This document shows, piece after piece, positions 52,101 through 63,506 of a stretch of DNA of 64,000 nt. The stretch lies in NCBI GenBank assembly GCA_022823225.1, contig JAJDXM010000092.1, positions 62,001 through 126,000 on the forward strand. The letters are read 5' to 3'. The stretch is from Gemmatimonadota bacterium. GTDB taxonomy: Bacteria; Gemmatimonadota; Gemmatimonadetes; Longimicrobiales; Gaopeijiaceae. The notes under the pieces are model-generated. The model saw only the letters and a list, made by a program, of their open reading frames with translations. It searched no databases and had not been told where the DNA came from. Within the stretch, counting starts at the first letter, position 1. Each line of letters opens with the position of its first letter. A program made the position numbers and the translations under genes.

Positions 52101-52327
52101 TGGACCTCGAACCCGGCCCAGGACTGCCCCTGCAGCGCCACCTGCCGCAGCAACTCCCTGCCCTCGCCTCGCGTGCGCGTCACCAGGATCTTGCGCCGGC
52201 GGCCGCTTTCCCGCGCGATGCGCGTCAGCTCCCGGACGAGGACGCACGCGTCCGCGGGCCGCCCCCCCTCCTCCCCTCCCCGCCCTCCGCTCCGCCGCGC
52301 TTCGAAGTCGAGCTGGAGCTGCTTCAC
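49118..52327 (-). CDS. addB: AddB-like nuclease/inactive-helicase subunit
   Basis: 1069 residues from a GTG overlapping the upstream stop (GTGA). The N-terminal helicase-like half has no recognisable Walker A (KILVTRTRGEGREL), so it is probably not an ATPase. The C-terminal nuclease domain has GRIDRVDDHGSHLRVVDYKT (about 910-930), and four cysteines fit an iron-sulphur cluster: one in ACPRRFLF (about 769) and three in CRFCDYQALC (about 1012, 1015, 1021), as in AddB and RecB-like nucleases. It partners with AddA encoded next. Confidence 0.88.
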   Translation of the reverse strand: MKQLQLDFEARRSGGRGGEEGGRPADACVLVRELTRIARESGRRRKILVTRTRGEGRELLRQVALQGQSWAGFEVQTVRPLAVMCAADHRARSGRVVIDPFDEQALLEQALDEIVVTGPPSAAWARFAGLAEKVGFRDAVRNSVTALRLAGVHARALREVRGGVSRRQILLTAVLGRLEALLEARNLADTAAVLEMAIQVIESASEGAHGLPAASVCLVPGLDGRGLAGRFLRALELRGATVLRTDPVVGLDSPRRVLWDTAPPESGGSYLHAVDRWRENEHATLPRIELFAAGSIYDELRGVLRRVIDQGAGWDEVEIVAADPAMYGSALHALADSMDIPVTFAVGLPVERTRPGRVVSTWFRWIESGFQESVFRALVEAGDVSPPAPHDRIAGPRLARALRRRRIGWGRDRYLDRIEAALRAIPVMEPGRYQDDERFQRRKKRIDKELRALKALLGPVLDATPEVRASKSVAPRVSPAEVAAGVRSLLARVTDGTDTDDTARDRLLRVLDRIETTLTRLTDFPSAAAIVRSLLAIRIPAPRTEGTAPWSSAAGHLYLSDLRHGSTAGRPFTFIVGLDSTHFPGSAIEDPLLLDRERVRLGQDELSLARDRAADARFNLAQLVARLRGTVVMSYARWDPAEARALSPAPELLQALRLVTGDPALNFKDLDRHLRVTESRLPRPEVRVDLDAGDVWLRALATSDGRLRNGVEAVGLAHPRLGRGLRAAAALEGDVASVHTGIIGQRDPPLSYNDLRARILSASRLEALGACPRRFLFANVLRVSPPDDPEFDPHRWLDALQRGSLLHDVYEQTLRQAGERGIEPGDDAFLALALQLADDEVARKTRQIPSPSPVVRQIETAGLREDVHSFVEMIRRAPPNWTALEMDFGMDDVGVEIPAGEGAPVLARGRIDRVDDHGSHLRVVDYKTGKDYGHGGKAGVYRGGRRLQHALYTAAVAAVQGSPVDCMEYHFPTRRGENRIRRYAVSDLRHGGALAAMMLEGAAAGWFPATDDTDDCRFCDYQALCGVRPVEWGKPPCRLADWTARNLDTLPELSALRRARKWEDEEPLA

Positions 52328-53460
52328 CCTGGGCTCGCCCGGGCGGGCGCCTCGTCGAAGATCGCGCCCAACCGCTTCCCCGCCCTCTTCCGCCACCGGC
52401 CCCGGTGGTAGGCGTCGCTCACGAGCAGCGAAAACGTCACCGTGGCTTCGCCGAATACCATCCGTTCCCGCGCCGCGTCCACCTTCCCCCAGGTCGTGGC
52501 CTCTCGCAGAGTGGACCCCGAAAGGCCCCCGTCCCGCGCGTCGGCCACGGTCAGTTGGATGGCAAACCTGTGCATGGGGACCCGCACATCGATTCGGGCG
52601 TCGCCGGCCCCGGTGCCCATTCCGCCGGCAGCGCCCCAGCCGCCCCCGGCAAGCAGCCTCGCCGCGACCACCGCGTCCTGCGCGAAGTTCTTCGGGACCC
52701 CGCCACCCACCATCAGAAGCCCCGTTTCGGCGGCCGCCAGCTTGATCAGCGCAAGTTCGTGGAAGTCCTTCGCGCTGTCGAAAGCCATTTGCGGCAACCC
52801 GAGGCTGGCCGCCTTCATCCGGTGTGCGACCGCGCCGAACCCGGCCGACGAGTCGCTCAGCGCCGGCACGAATACCGGCACCTCCTTGCGATACGCGGAC
52901 AGCACGAACGACCGCGCGTCGCCGTGGTACCGGTCGAGGTACGCACCCAGTTCCCGCACCACCTCGCGGCTCGACCAGGGCCGCGCCTCCATCCCGTCGA
53001 GGATGCCGGCCACCACCCGGTCGCAGTGCTGAAGCTCGCCCTCGTCGATCCAGGTGTCGTAGATGCGGTCGATCCCCAGCGCGCGGAGCTCCTCGTCGTC
53101 GACCTCGGGCGCCTCCGGTGTCCCTGGTGCCCTGTAGTGCCGGAATCCGAGCCCCTCGAAGAAGTCCTGGTCGACCACGACCGCCCCGGTCGAGACGATC
53201 GCGTCGACCATGTCGCACTCGACCAGCGTGATCAGCGCCTCCTTGAGCCCCGCCGAAACCAGCGACCCTGCAAGTGTCAGGATCACCGCGCACTCCGGCT
53301 CGTCGAGCATCTCGGCAAGAATGTCGGCGGCTTCGGCCAGGTTCCGCGCCTGAAAAGCCGCGTTCCGGTAGGAATCGACGACCGCCCGGCCGTCGAAGCA
53401 CGTCACGTCGATGTGCTCCAACGGCCGGGCGAGCAGCGCCTTCCTGCGGTCCCCGCTCAA
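52324..53460 (-). CDS. Deoxyhypusine synthase-like protein
   Basis: 378 residues matching the deoxyhypusine/homospermidine synthase family: EHIDVTCFDGRAVVDSYRNA at the start, LTLAGSLVSAGLKEAL, VGGGVPKNF and GSTLREATTWGKVD, where the Lys matches the catalytic enzyme-imine lysine. Bacteria lack the eIF5A substrate (EF-P is not known to carry deoxyhypusine), so members in bacteria are commonly homospermidine synthases or uncharacterised. The TTG start at 53460 is the only start between the SusD stop and the conserved N-terminus. Confidence 0.85.
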   Translation of the reverse strand: MSGDRRKALLARPLEHIDVTCFDGRAVVDSYRNAAFQARNLAEAADILAEMLDEPECAVILTLAGSLVSAGLKEALITLVECDMVDAIVSTGAVVVDQDFFEGLGFRHYRAPGTPEAPEVDDEELRALGIDRIYDTWIDEGELQHCDRVVAGILDGMEARPWSSREVVRELGAYLDRYHGDARSFVLSAYRKEVPVFVPALSDSSAGFGAVAHRMKAASLGLPQMAFDSAKDFHELALIKLAAAETGLLMVGGGVPKNFAQDAVVAARLLAGGGWGAAGGMGTGAGDARIDVRVPMHRFAIQLTVADARDGGLSGSTLREATTWGKVDAARERMVFGEATVTFSLLVSDAYHRGRWRKRAGKRLGAIFDEAPARASPG

Positions 53461-53472
53461 GGCACGGACGTT

Positions 53473-54945
53473 CTAGTTGAAGGGTGAAGCGTTGTTGGTT
53501 GCCAGCACCCTGTTCATGTCCACCCCGATCGTGACCATCGTGCTCAGAAGGGTCGCATCCGGCCCGTCGCCGTCGTAGAGCATGACGGGGGAATAGACGT
53601 CCATCGCGTACAGCGGCGCCTGCGGGAGGTATCCCGGAATCACCGGAACCGTGCCCGCGTCGCCTTCGTTGATGTTGGGGTTCTGGTCGATCTCCCGCAG
53701 CATCATCGGCAGCTTGATCCCCAAATCCGCCAGTCTCCGGCCCTCCAGGAAAAGGATCTCCTGGCGCGCCAGCCAGAGGGAATGCCACAGATCGCCCGCG
53801 TCCGCCGGGGCCGCGACGCTGTCGGCGTCGAGCGAGGTTCCGGAGATGTTCGGGATCGGGAGCCCGTCGCCCGGACGATCGAGGACCAGTCCCGCACGGT
53901 AGGGGCTCGATTCGTCCGCGCGAACGAGAATCTCGGAATCCCGTGGCCGCAGGCTCAGATCCGCGTTGCGGCGTTCGTCGATGTCGTCGAAGGATACCGT
54001 GCTGCGCGTGCCCGCCAGCCGGATGGCGTTGGCGAGCTGGTTCCTCGCCCCCGGCAGGTCACCCGCCGCCAGCGCGACCTCGGCCAGGATCAGGTGCATC
54101 TCCTCCGCCTTGGCAAGCGGAATCGCCGAACTTCGCTCCGTGTACTTGGGGTCGAGGAAGTCGAGCCGCGGGAGGGGCTGCATCTCCTGCAGGGCCCGCA
54201 GCACCAGGAAGAACACGGACGTATTGCTGATCGATGACGCGTCGTATTCGGGCGCGTAGAGGAACTCCGCGTCGGCGGACAGAACTGCGTTGGCGGCCGC
54301 GGCGGACGCCCCGGCATCGCCCTGAAGGCGATAGGCCCGCGCCAGCGCCGCATTCGCCTGCGGTCCGAAGCCCGTCGCCGCCTGCAGGTCGGCCACTGCC
54401 CTGGTGAAGGCGACATCGGCGCCCTGGGGGGTTCCGTCCGCCTCATGCGGCACGTACGAAAAGGCCTCGCCCATGGTCAGATAGGCCATGCCGCGGTAGT
54501 AGCGCGCCTCGGCGACCAGTTCCGGCGTCGCGGTATCGTCGCCCGGTGCGATCTCATCTATGACGAAATCCGCCAGCGCGCGGAGCTCCTGGACATTCCA
54601 GTACAGGCCGTTGGCGCTGGTCCCAGTCGAGTTCATGATGTCCGGCGTAACTTCCTGCGGGCTGTCCAGGGTCTGGATGATCCCCGTGCCGTGGATTGAG
54701 TAATTGTCGGTGACGACCTCCGCGACCACGTATGCGTTGATCAGCCGGGCGAACTGGGCCCGCAGCCCCGGCAGCAGCGCCGCCGTCGGATTGGTGGCCT
54801 GTGCGAGGTCTTCGTCGGTGGTTGTCGGGTTGTTCACTTCGGTGGGATCGATGGCGTCGCATCCGGACGCCGCCAGGCAGGCAAGGAGCACCGCCGCTGC
54901 CAGGCGCCGGCCCCTCCCGAAGATCAATGTGCAATAGTCTTTCAT
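53473..54945 (-). CDS. RagB/SusD family outer-membrane lipoprotein
   Basis: 490 residues with a lipoprotein signal (LACLAASGC, Cys about 29) followed by DAIDPTEVNNPT, a typical SusD start. TPR-like helical repeats (ARYYRGMAYLTMGEAFSY, AALARAYRLQGDAGASAAA, AEEMHLILAEVALAAGDLPG) and the SusD C-terminal RQEILFLEGRRLADLG are visible. It forms the lid over the SusC-type pore for capture of a large nutrient. The SusC gene ends 25 bases upstream. Confidence 0.9.
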   Translation of the reverse strand: MKDYCTLIFGRGRRLAAAVLLACLAASGCDAIDPTEVNNPTTTDEDLAQATNPTAALLPGLRAQFARLINAYVVAEVVTDNYSIHGTGIIQTLDSPQEVTPDIMNSTGTSANGLYWNVQELRALADFVIDEIAPGDDTATPELVAEARYYRGMAYLTMGEAFSYVPHEADGTPQGADVAFTRAVADLQAATGFGPQANAALARAYRLQGDAGASAAAANAVLSADAEFLYAPEYDASSISNTSVFFLVLRALQEMQPLPRLDFLDPKYTERSSAIPLAKAEEMHLILAEVALAAGDLPGARNQLANAIRLAGTRSTVSFDDIDERRNADLSLRPRDSEILVRADESSPYRAGLVLDRPGDGLPIPNISGTSLDADSVAAPADAGDLWHSLWLARQEILFLEGRRLADLGIKLPMMLREIDQNPNINEGDAGTVPVIPGYLPQAPLYAMDVYSPVMLYDGDGPDATLLSTMVTIGVDMNRVLATNNASPFN

Positions 54946-54970
54946 TTATCTGGTCTCCGCGTTCGGACTG

Positions 54971-57919
54971 CTAGAATACGATCTCGATACCGAGCCTGTA
55001 GGTCCGGTTGGGGGATAGGGTGGAGCTGGTTTCGCTGCCCAGCTGCAACCCGCCGCCGGTGAGCCCGTTGAGTTCTCCGTCGACAATCTCGTTCCGCGAC
55101 CAGATCCACAGGTTGCGGCCGCTCGCAAAGAGCGAGGCGCGGCTGGCGTTCACGCTGCCGGCAAACTCCTCGGGCAGCGCATACCATACCGAGACCTCCC
55201 TTAGCTTGAAGAAGTCGCCGTCGTAGAGGAAAGCGCTCCGCGCGGCGTTCTGGCTGTACCTGCCCCGGGCGGCGCCGTTCTGGTCGTACCGGGTGGGGAA
55301 GGCGTACTCGCAACCCTCCGCGGCCCCCTCCTCCATGCCGCAGCGCACGCGCTCACGGCGGTAGATGCCGTTGAAGGTGGCCCACACCGAGCCCCAGTCG
55401 AACACCTGGTGGCCGCCGGCCCAGTCCGCCAGCGCGCTGATCGTCAGGTTGTTGCCGATCCCGATCGTCGTGTTGAAGCTCCCGCTCTTGTCGGGGACCG
55501 GGAATCCGCCGGTGAACTGGCGCTGCGACCCGTCGGGAAGCCCGTCGCCGTTGGTGTCCACGGGCATGGTGACCCACCAGGCGCCCACGGGCCCGCCGCG
55601 GCATACCTCTTCGCCGTCGCGCTCGACCATTCTCCAGCAGCCGGTCACGCGCTTCTGCGACCCATCGGCCGGGAAGTCGGCCACGCCACCCATGTCGGTG
55701 ACTTCGTTGTGCGTGTAGCGGAACGTCCCGCCCAGGCTCCACGCCAGCTGCCTCGTGTTGACGATGTCGAGGTTGACGCCGAGTTCGACGCCCCGGTTCA
55801 GGATCTCGCCGACATTCTCCTGCTGGGTGCCCTGGCCAGTGACCGGCTGTCGCGGCACCTGGAAGAGCGCATCGGTCGTGCGGGCGTCATACACGGTGAA
55901 ATCGATCCCGACCCGGTTGTCCCAGAGCGCGGCGTCGATGCCCGCTTCGATCGTGGATGTCTTCTCGGGCCGAAGATCGAGATTGCCGGGATTCGCGAAC
56001 CTTGGCGCCGACTCCCCGCGAAACGAGATGGCCGAGAATGTCCTGTCCTTGAGGAAGGCGCCGGGGAACCTCCCGGTCTGCCCGAAGGCGCCGCGAAGCT
56101 TCAGTTCGTCGACGAAGGGCAGACTCAGGTCGTCCGATAGGATGTAGGATGCGGTGGCCTTCGGATACAGCTCGGTATCGATGTTGTCGCCGAAGCTCGA
56201 GCCGGCGTCGATCCGGAATCCGCCCCCCAGGTACAGCTTGTTCCACAGGCTCAGCTGTTCGTCCACGTAGAGGCCGCCGTTGAACACCTCGACGTTCCCT
56301 TCGAAGGCGGTGATGTCCGCTGCCGCGTCGAAGTCGAAGCTCCCGGGCAGGGCGAAGGTGCGTCCCTGCCCGTTGATGATGCTCTCGTCCTCGCGGAAGC
56401 CCTGCACCCCGACCGTGAGGGAGGAGCCTATGCTCCCTTCGGCGTTCTCCCAGGCGTAGGTCGCGCCCGCGTCCAGCGAGACCGAGTTGAAGGAGCGGTC
56501 CCGGCGGTTGAGCTGGCCGGTGGATTCGCCCGGCGTGAATCCGATCGGCTGGTAGATCCGCTGCTGGTTGGTCCGGTTGTCGCTCCCCACCGTGAGCCTG
56601 GCGGTCAGGTCGTCGCGGATGTTCCAGCGGGCAGCGGCGGAAAAGATGAACCGGTTGACCCACTCGTCGATGTCCGGCATCAGGAAGATGTCGTACGCCT
56701 CCTGGAGGGTGGCGGCTCCGGAGAAGAAGAGCGCGTCCCCGACCTCGAAGGTGGTGATCGGATCCGCGATCGAGGATCCGTTGTAGAGCCGCTCGAAGTT
56801 GTGACGGACATAGCCCCCCGAGAAGTCCAGCCGGAAGTCATCGCTGAGAGACGCCTGGAGGCCGCCCCGAATGTTGTAGTTCGTGCTCGCGTCCTTGGGC
56901 TGCGTTCCTGTTCGGTCCTCAAGGCGGCCGCTGACGCTGTAGGTCACGTCGGCGGTCCCCCCGCTGACACCGAGGTAGTAGCTCTGCGTCTGTCCGTTCT
57001 TGAAGTACTGGTCTTCCAGGAAGGTGCCGGTGACTTCGCCGGACTCGACCCGGCCGGGGAAGATGGTGCGCGTGTCGAAGATGTACTTGAGCTCGGGCAT
57101 CTCGATGCCCTGCTCCATGCGCGCGGTGACGCGCGGGGCCCCCGGTGTGCCCTTCTTCGTGAAGATCTGGATCACCCCGGTGGCCGCGTCCGATCCGTAG
57201 AGCGTGGACGCCGCCCCACCCTTCGTGATCTCGATCCGCTCGATGTCGCTGGTGAGGAGGTCGGCGAGCGCCGATGACTGCTCGCCGCCGGTCCCCGCGG
57301 CGGTGGACTGATCGTTGTCCACACGCACGCCGTCGACATAGATGACCGGGGTCTGGGCGCCGAACACCGAGGACACGCCCCGGAAGTTGATCAGCGATCC
57401 GGTGCCGGGCTGCGCCGAGGTGGCGTTCACGGTCGCGCCGGCGACCCGTCCCTGCAGGAGCTGGTCGACGGACTGGACCGGCGCCAGCGCGATGTCGTCC
57501 GCGGACAGCACCTCGACGGAGGTGCCGAGCGCGCGGCGTTCGGTCTCGGCCCCGACCCCCGTAACCACGATCTCGTTCAGCGCGATCGCCGTCGATGACA
57601 TCTCGATCTCGATGGCGACCGTCTGACCGGCCCCGATGGTGACCGTCTCCACGGTCTCGTTGTAGCCGATCAGGATGGCGCGCACGGCGTGCTCGCCCGC
57701 CGGCACGTTCGGGAGCACGAAGCGCCCCGAAGCATTGCTCAGCTGCCCGATGCCGGTTCCCTCAACAAGCACCTGGGCGTTGGCCAGCGGGCGTCCGGAC
57801 GATGCGTCGAGCACCTGTCCCTGAATAACACCCGTCTGCTGGGCCTGGGCCGGGGCCCACGCCCCGCCCGTCGTCGCCACAATCGCGGCGACGACCGCAA
57901 TTACTCGTCTACACTGCAT
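54971..57919 (-). CDS. SusC/RagA family TonB-linked outer-membrane receptor
   Basis: 982 residues: signal peptide; carboxypeptidase-regulatory-like domain about 28-115 (VIQGQVLDASSGRPLANAQV); plug about 125-245 with VEVLSADDIALAPVQSVDQL, INFRGVSSV and PVIYVDGVRVDN; then the beta-barrel ending in TYRLGIEIVF, where the terminal Phe is the Bam-recognition residue. It takes up a substrate with energy from TonB. With SusD it would import an oligosaccharide, peptide or other polymer fragment; no degradative enzymes lie nearby to identify it. Confidence 0.92.
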   Translation of the reverse strand: MQCRRVIAVVAAIVATTGGAWAPAQAQQTGVIQGQVLDASSGRPLANAQVLVEGTGIGQLSNASGRFVLPNVPAGEHAVRAILIGYNETVETVTIGAGQTVAIEIEMSSTAIALNEIVVTGVGAETERRALGTSVEVLSADDIALAPVQSVDQLLQGRVAGATVNATSAQPGTGSLINFRGVSSVFGAQTPVIYVDGVRVDNDQSTAAGTGGEQSSALADLLTSDIERIEITKGGAASTLYGSDAATGVIQIFTKKGTPGAPRVTARMEQGIEMPELKYIFDTRTIFPGRVESGEVTGTFLEDQYFKNGQTQSYYLGVSGGTADVTYSVSGRLEDRTGTQPKDASTNYNIRGGLQASLSDDFRLDFSGGYVRHNFERLYNGSSIADPITTFEVGDALFFSGAATLQEAYDIFLMPDIDEWVNRFIFSAAARWNIRDDLTARLTVGSDNRTNQQRIYQPIGFTPGESTGQLNRRDRSFNSVSLDAGATYAWENAEGSIGSSLTVGVQGFREDESIINGQGRTFALPGSFDFDAAADITAFEGNVEVFNGGLYVDEQLSLWNKLYLGGGFRIDAGSSFGDNIDTELYPKATASYILSDDLSLPFVDELKLRGAFGQTGRFPGAFLKDRTFSAISFRGESAPRFANPGNLDLRPEKTSTIEAGIDAALWDNRVGIDFTVYDARTTDALFQVPRQPVTGQGTQQENVGEILNRGVELGVNLDIVNTRQLAWSLGGTFRYTHNEVTDMGGVADFPADGSQKRVTGCWRMVERDGEEVCRGGPVGAWWVTMPVDTNGDGLPDGSQRQFTGGFPVPDKSGSFNTTIGIGNNLTISALADWAGGHQVFDWGSVWATFNGIYRRERVRCGMEEGAAEGCEYAFPTRYDQNGAARGRYSQNAARSAFLYDGDFFKLREVSVWYALPEEFAGSVNASRASLFASGRNLWIWSRNEIVDGELNGLTGGGLQLGSETSSTLSPNRTYRLGIEIVF

Positions 57920-58005
57920 ATTACACCTGTACTGTTTGGGTGCGTAGCATGCGGCCAGCCCCTCCTGGCGAGCCGCGGTCCAGCCGTGGACTTCCTGGAG
58001 CGTGC

Positions 58006-58022
58006 GCCGGTTTCACACCGGC
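58006..58022 (-). terminator. Possible hairpin after gyrB
   Basis: On the minus strand GCCGGT-GTGAA-ACCGGC forms a 6-base stem with a 5-base loop two bases after the gyrB stop. No T run follows, so it is either a weak/Rho-assisted terminator or an mRNA-end hairpin. The SusC gene begins about 85 bases further on. Confidence 0.35.
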
Positions 58023-58024
58023 CG

Positions 58025-60361
<2,337 letters not shown>

Positions 60362-60365
<4 letters not shown>

Positions 60366-61537
60366 GCCGCGATCACCCCGTCGCGGATGTGCCAGAGCCC
60401 CAGAGAGCGTCCCGGCAGCCGCACATCCGCTTCCTTCGGGACGGTGAGGATGACCTGACCGGTTCCCTCTTCCGCCAGGAGCCCAGCCAGGCGCCCGGAG
60501 CGCCCGGAATCGAGCTCGGCGAAGGCATCGTCGATGAGCAGAATGGGCTCGGCGCCCCGCTGTTTGCGGATTGTCGCAGCTTCCGTGAGCCGGAGCGCGA
60601 GCGCCGCGGTGCGACGCTGCCCCCCCGAGCCGTAGGCGCGGGCGGGGAGGGTCCTCTCTCCCGTGTCGATGGTCACCAGCAACTCGTCCCGGTGAGGGCC
60701 CGCGCTCGTGACGCCGAGGCGCGAGTCCCTTTGCCAACGCTCGTCCAGGCGCGCAATGAAGACTTCACGCAGGGCGTCCTCGTCCGGCGCCGGCTCATCG
60801 GGCCCCGCCGAACCCGCGACATCGGCGCGCGTGCCCTCGGGACCGGAGGGGCGCAGGTTCGGCCGGTAGGAGATCGCCGCCGAGTCGCCTCCGGAGACGG
60901 TCTCGTAGTACCGCGCAAAGTGGCCGCCCCACTCGGATACCCACTCCTGCCGCATGCGCGTGAGGCGTGCTCCCTGCTTCACCAGCCCCCGCTCCCACGG
61001 GCGGACGCGGTCCCGAAGCCCGAGGCCGCCTCCGTCGGTCCTGAGCGCGGCGTTCCGCTGTGCCAGCGTCCTGCGGTACTCCTGCAGGGCCTCCAGGTAC
61101 CCGCTGCGGTTCAGCGACAGCGCGATGTCCAGAAAACGGCGGCGCACGGACGGCCCGCCGGCAACCAGTTCAGTGTCGGTCGTGGAGAACACGACAGCCC
61201 CCAGCCTGCCCAGGGCAGCCGAGATTCTGATGGTGTCGCTGCCGTCCACCGTCACCTTCTTGCTCCTTGTCCTCCGGTCGAAGCCCGCCGCCACTGTCGC
61301 CGGCTCTTCACCATCCACACTCCCCCGGACGTAAAAGACATCTTCCGAAAAGGCCGTCAGCTCGCCGTCACCCGCACCACGGAAGGAACGGAAGCTCTCC
61401 AGATAGTAGATCGCTTCGAGAAGGTTCGTCTTCCCTTGCGCGTTGTCGCCGACAACCGCGACACCCTCGGGAGGGAATGTCAACTCCTGGACCCCGAGGT
61501 TGCGGAAGTGGCGCAGCTCCAGTCTCCTCAAGACCAC
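60362..61537 (-). CDS. recF: DNA replication and repair protein RecF
   Basis: 391 residues of SMC-like ATPase type: Walker A GDNAQGKTN near 31-39, ABC-type signature YGSGGQRRTAALALRL, and Walker B ILLIDDAFAELD. The N-terminus LRRLELRHFRNL is typical. The start is GTG at 61537. It loads RecA at gaps together with RecO/RecR. dnaN, usually upstream, is absent: the next gene upstream is an enoyl-CoA hydratase. Confidence 0.95.
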
Positions 61538-61678
61538 GAACGGCAGTGGAACCGGGGTATTCCATGCATCCCCGAATATAACAGGAATCGCAACGGAATT
61601 CTCTGCCTGGAACCGGTTTTTTCGAGGCGGCGGAGCACGGTCCGCATCGCGCCTCCCGGCGGCGGCCGCGCGCGCCGG

Positions 61679-62464
61679 CTACTCCCCTTCGAAAACCGCT
61701 TTTCGCTTCTCCAGAAACGCGGCCATGCCCTCGCGCATGTCCCGGGTCGAGGCGAGGAGCCCGAAAAGGGTCGACTCCAGCTCCAGGGCATGGTCCATCG
61801 TGCTTTCGACTGCCCCGTAAATCGACTTCAGGCCCAGTTCCACGGCAACCGGAGCATTCCGGGCAATCCGCGATGCGAGAGCCGTGGTTCGGGCCATCAG
61901 CTCATCGTGCGGGACCACCAGATTGGCGAGGCCGATCTCGGCCGCGCGCTCCGCGTTGACCATGTCTCCAGTGAGGACCATCTCGATCGCGCGACCGAGG
62001 CCGATCAGGCGGGCGAGTCGCACCGTGCCCCCGTAACCGGGAATGATCCCGAGCCCCACCTCCGGCAACCCGAACCGGGCGCGATCGCTGACCACGCGAA
62101 GATGGCACGCGATCGCCAGTTCGCAGCCGCCCCCCAGCGCGTAGCCGCCCACCGCGGCGATCACCGGCTTGGGGAAGCGCTCGATGCGCCGCAACACCTC
62201 CTGCCCTTCGCGACTGACCTCCACCCCCGTGCGCGGTCCCATCTCCGCGAGCACCCCGATATCGGCCCCGGCCACGAAGGCCTTGTCTCCGGCACCGGTC
62301 AGGATCACGGCGCGCACCGCGCGGTCCTCACGCAGCGCGCCAAACGCCACGTCCACCTCTGCGACCACCTGCGGGTTGAGAGCGTTCAGCTTCGCCTGCC
62401 GGTCGATCGTGACGGTGGCGATCGAATCGGCGATCTCGGTCCGGACGTACTCGTTCTTGCTCAT
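61679..62464 (-). CDS. Enoyl-CoA hydratase/isomerase family protein
   Basis: 261 residues of the crotonase fold. The oxyanion-hole region GDKAFVAGADIGVLAE and catalytic-site segments ALGGGCELAIACHLRV (first Glu) and FGLPEVGLGIIPGYGGT (second Glu) are intact, so hydration of trans-2-enoyl-CoA is likely, for example crotonyl-CoA. The start ATG at 62464 was chosen by alignment to the family N-terminus (MSKNEYVRTEI); the ribosome site is weak. Confidence 0.9.
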   Translation of the reverse strand: MSKNEYVRTEIADSIATVTIDRQAKLNALNPQVVAEVDVAFGALREDRAVRAVILTGAGDKAFVAGADIGVLAEMGPRTGVEVSREGQEVLRRIERFPKPVIAAVGGYALGGGCELAIACHLRVVSDRARFGLPEVGLGIIPGYGGTVRLARLIGLGRAIEMVLTGDMVNAERAAEIGLANLVVPHDELMARTTALASRIARNAPVAVELGLKSIYGAVESTMDHALELESTLFGLLASTRDMREGMAAFLEKRKAVFEGE

Positions 62465-62756
62465 GGCATTCGTCGGGTGAGGGTGTCTGGGGGCGGCAGC
62501 CCCGGATGTGATGGGCGGTCGCCATTCGGGAAGATGGAAGCTAGTGTTCCGTGCCGGAAGTTGGCGAGCCAACGCGACCAGCGTGGCGCGCGCTGGCGGC
62601 TGACGACGACGGCGGTGCCGCTTCGGCCTGCCGACCTGGAGAAGTGGGCGCCGGCCAGCACGTTTTGGGACGGATTTCGGCGTGGGCGTGGCAATCCCGC
62701 GCCGCGTGCCTTACCTTGCTTGCTGCTTTCGGACGACTACCCCGGATGGAGAAACC

Positions 62757-63194
62757 ATGGCGCGTTCGCTGAACAAGGTGACATTGATCGGGAACACGGG
62801 AGGTGATCCCGATGTGCGTACTACCGCTTCGGGCAGCCGGGTCGCCAAGCTTTCCCTGGCTACCAGCCGGCAGTTCACGGACCGGTCCGGGCAACAGCAG
62901 GAGCGCACCCAGTGGCACCGGCTGACCGTCTTCGGTCGCCTGGTCGACGTGGTGGAGCAGTGGGTCAAGAAGGGAGACCGGCTGTACATTGAGGGCCGCC
63001 TCGAGTACTCGCAGACACAGGACGAGCAAGGTGGCACCAGATACTGGACCGACATCATCGTCAATGAAATGATCATGCTGGGATCGGGAGGCCCCGGCCG
63101 GGGAGCACCCGAACCCGCCGGTCACTCCGGCGGCTACCGCGCACCGGCCCCGCAAACCCCCATCAGCGAACCCGAGGACGACCTGCCCTTCTAG
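62757..63194 (+). CDS. ssb: Single-stranded DNA-binding protein
   Basis: 145 residues: OB-fold (MARSLNKVTLIGNTGGDPDV, WHRLTVFGRLVDVVEQWVKK, LYIEGRLEYSQ) about 1-105, a short Gly/Pro-rich linker, and the acidic C-terminal tip EDDLPF that recruits partner proteins. The ATG at 62757 has GGAG 6 bases upstream. It covers ssDNA in replication and repair. It is divergent from the enoyl-CoA hydratase across a 290-base gap that otherwise shows nothing. Confidence 0.95.
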   Translation: MARSLNKVTLIGNTGGDPDVRTTASGSRVAKLSLATSRQFTDRSGQQQERTQWHRLTVFGRLVDVVEQWVKKGDRLYIEGRLEYSQTQDEQGGTRYWTDIIVNEMIMLGSGGPGRGAPEPAGHSGGYRAPAPQTPISEPEDDLPF

Positions 63195-63230
63195 CAGGCC
63201 CCGCCGCGACCGAAGAGCGAGGAAGGCATC

Positions 63231-63446
63231 TTGGCCAACGACGCAATCGAGATGGAAGGCACCGTAACCGAGGTCCTCCCCAACGCGAATTTCAGGGTGA
63301 AGCTGGAGAACGGCCATGAAATCCTGGCATACCTCTCCGGCAAGATGCGGAAATTCTACATCCGGGTGCTCGCGGGAGACCGGGTCAAGGTCGAGATGTC
63401 ACCGTACGACCTGACCCGCGGGAGGGTAACCTACCGGTACAAGTAG
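63231..63446 (+). CDS. infA: Translation initiation factor IF-1
   Basis: 71 residues, full length: [59 protein letters not shown]. The start is TTG at 63231, supported by GAGGAAGG 5 bases upstream and by exact agreement of [10 protein letters not shown] with the family N-terminus; no ATG is available. It is 36 bases after ssb and probably cotranscribed. Confidence 0.96.
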   Translation: MANDAIEMEGTVTEVLPNANFRVKLENGHEILAYLSGKMRKFYIRVLAGDRVKVEMSPYDLTRGRVTYRYK

Positions 63447-63506
63447 CCGCGCGGGCCGGGAGGCACGAGACACGTCGCCGACCGGTCGTCCCCCAGCCGC
63501 GGGAGG

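Noticed and set aside
49121-53788. Extension of the AddB frame upstream to 1556 residues
   Set aside because: The extra N-terminal part is the out-of-frame shadow of the deoxyhypusine-synthase-like gene; the GTG at 52327 with GTGA overlap is the natural start.
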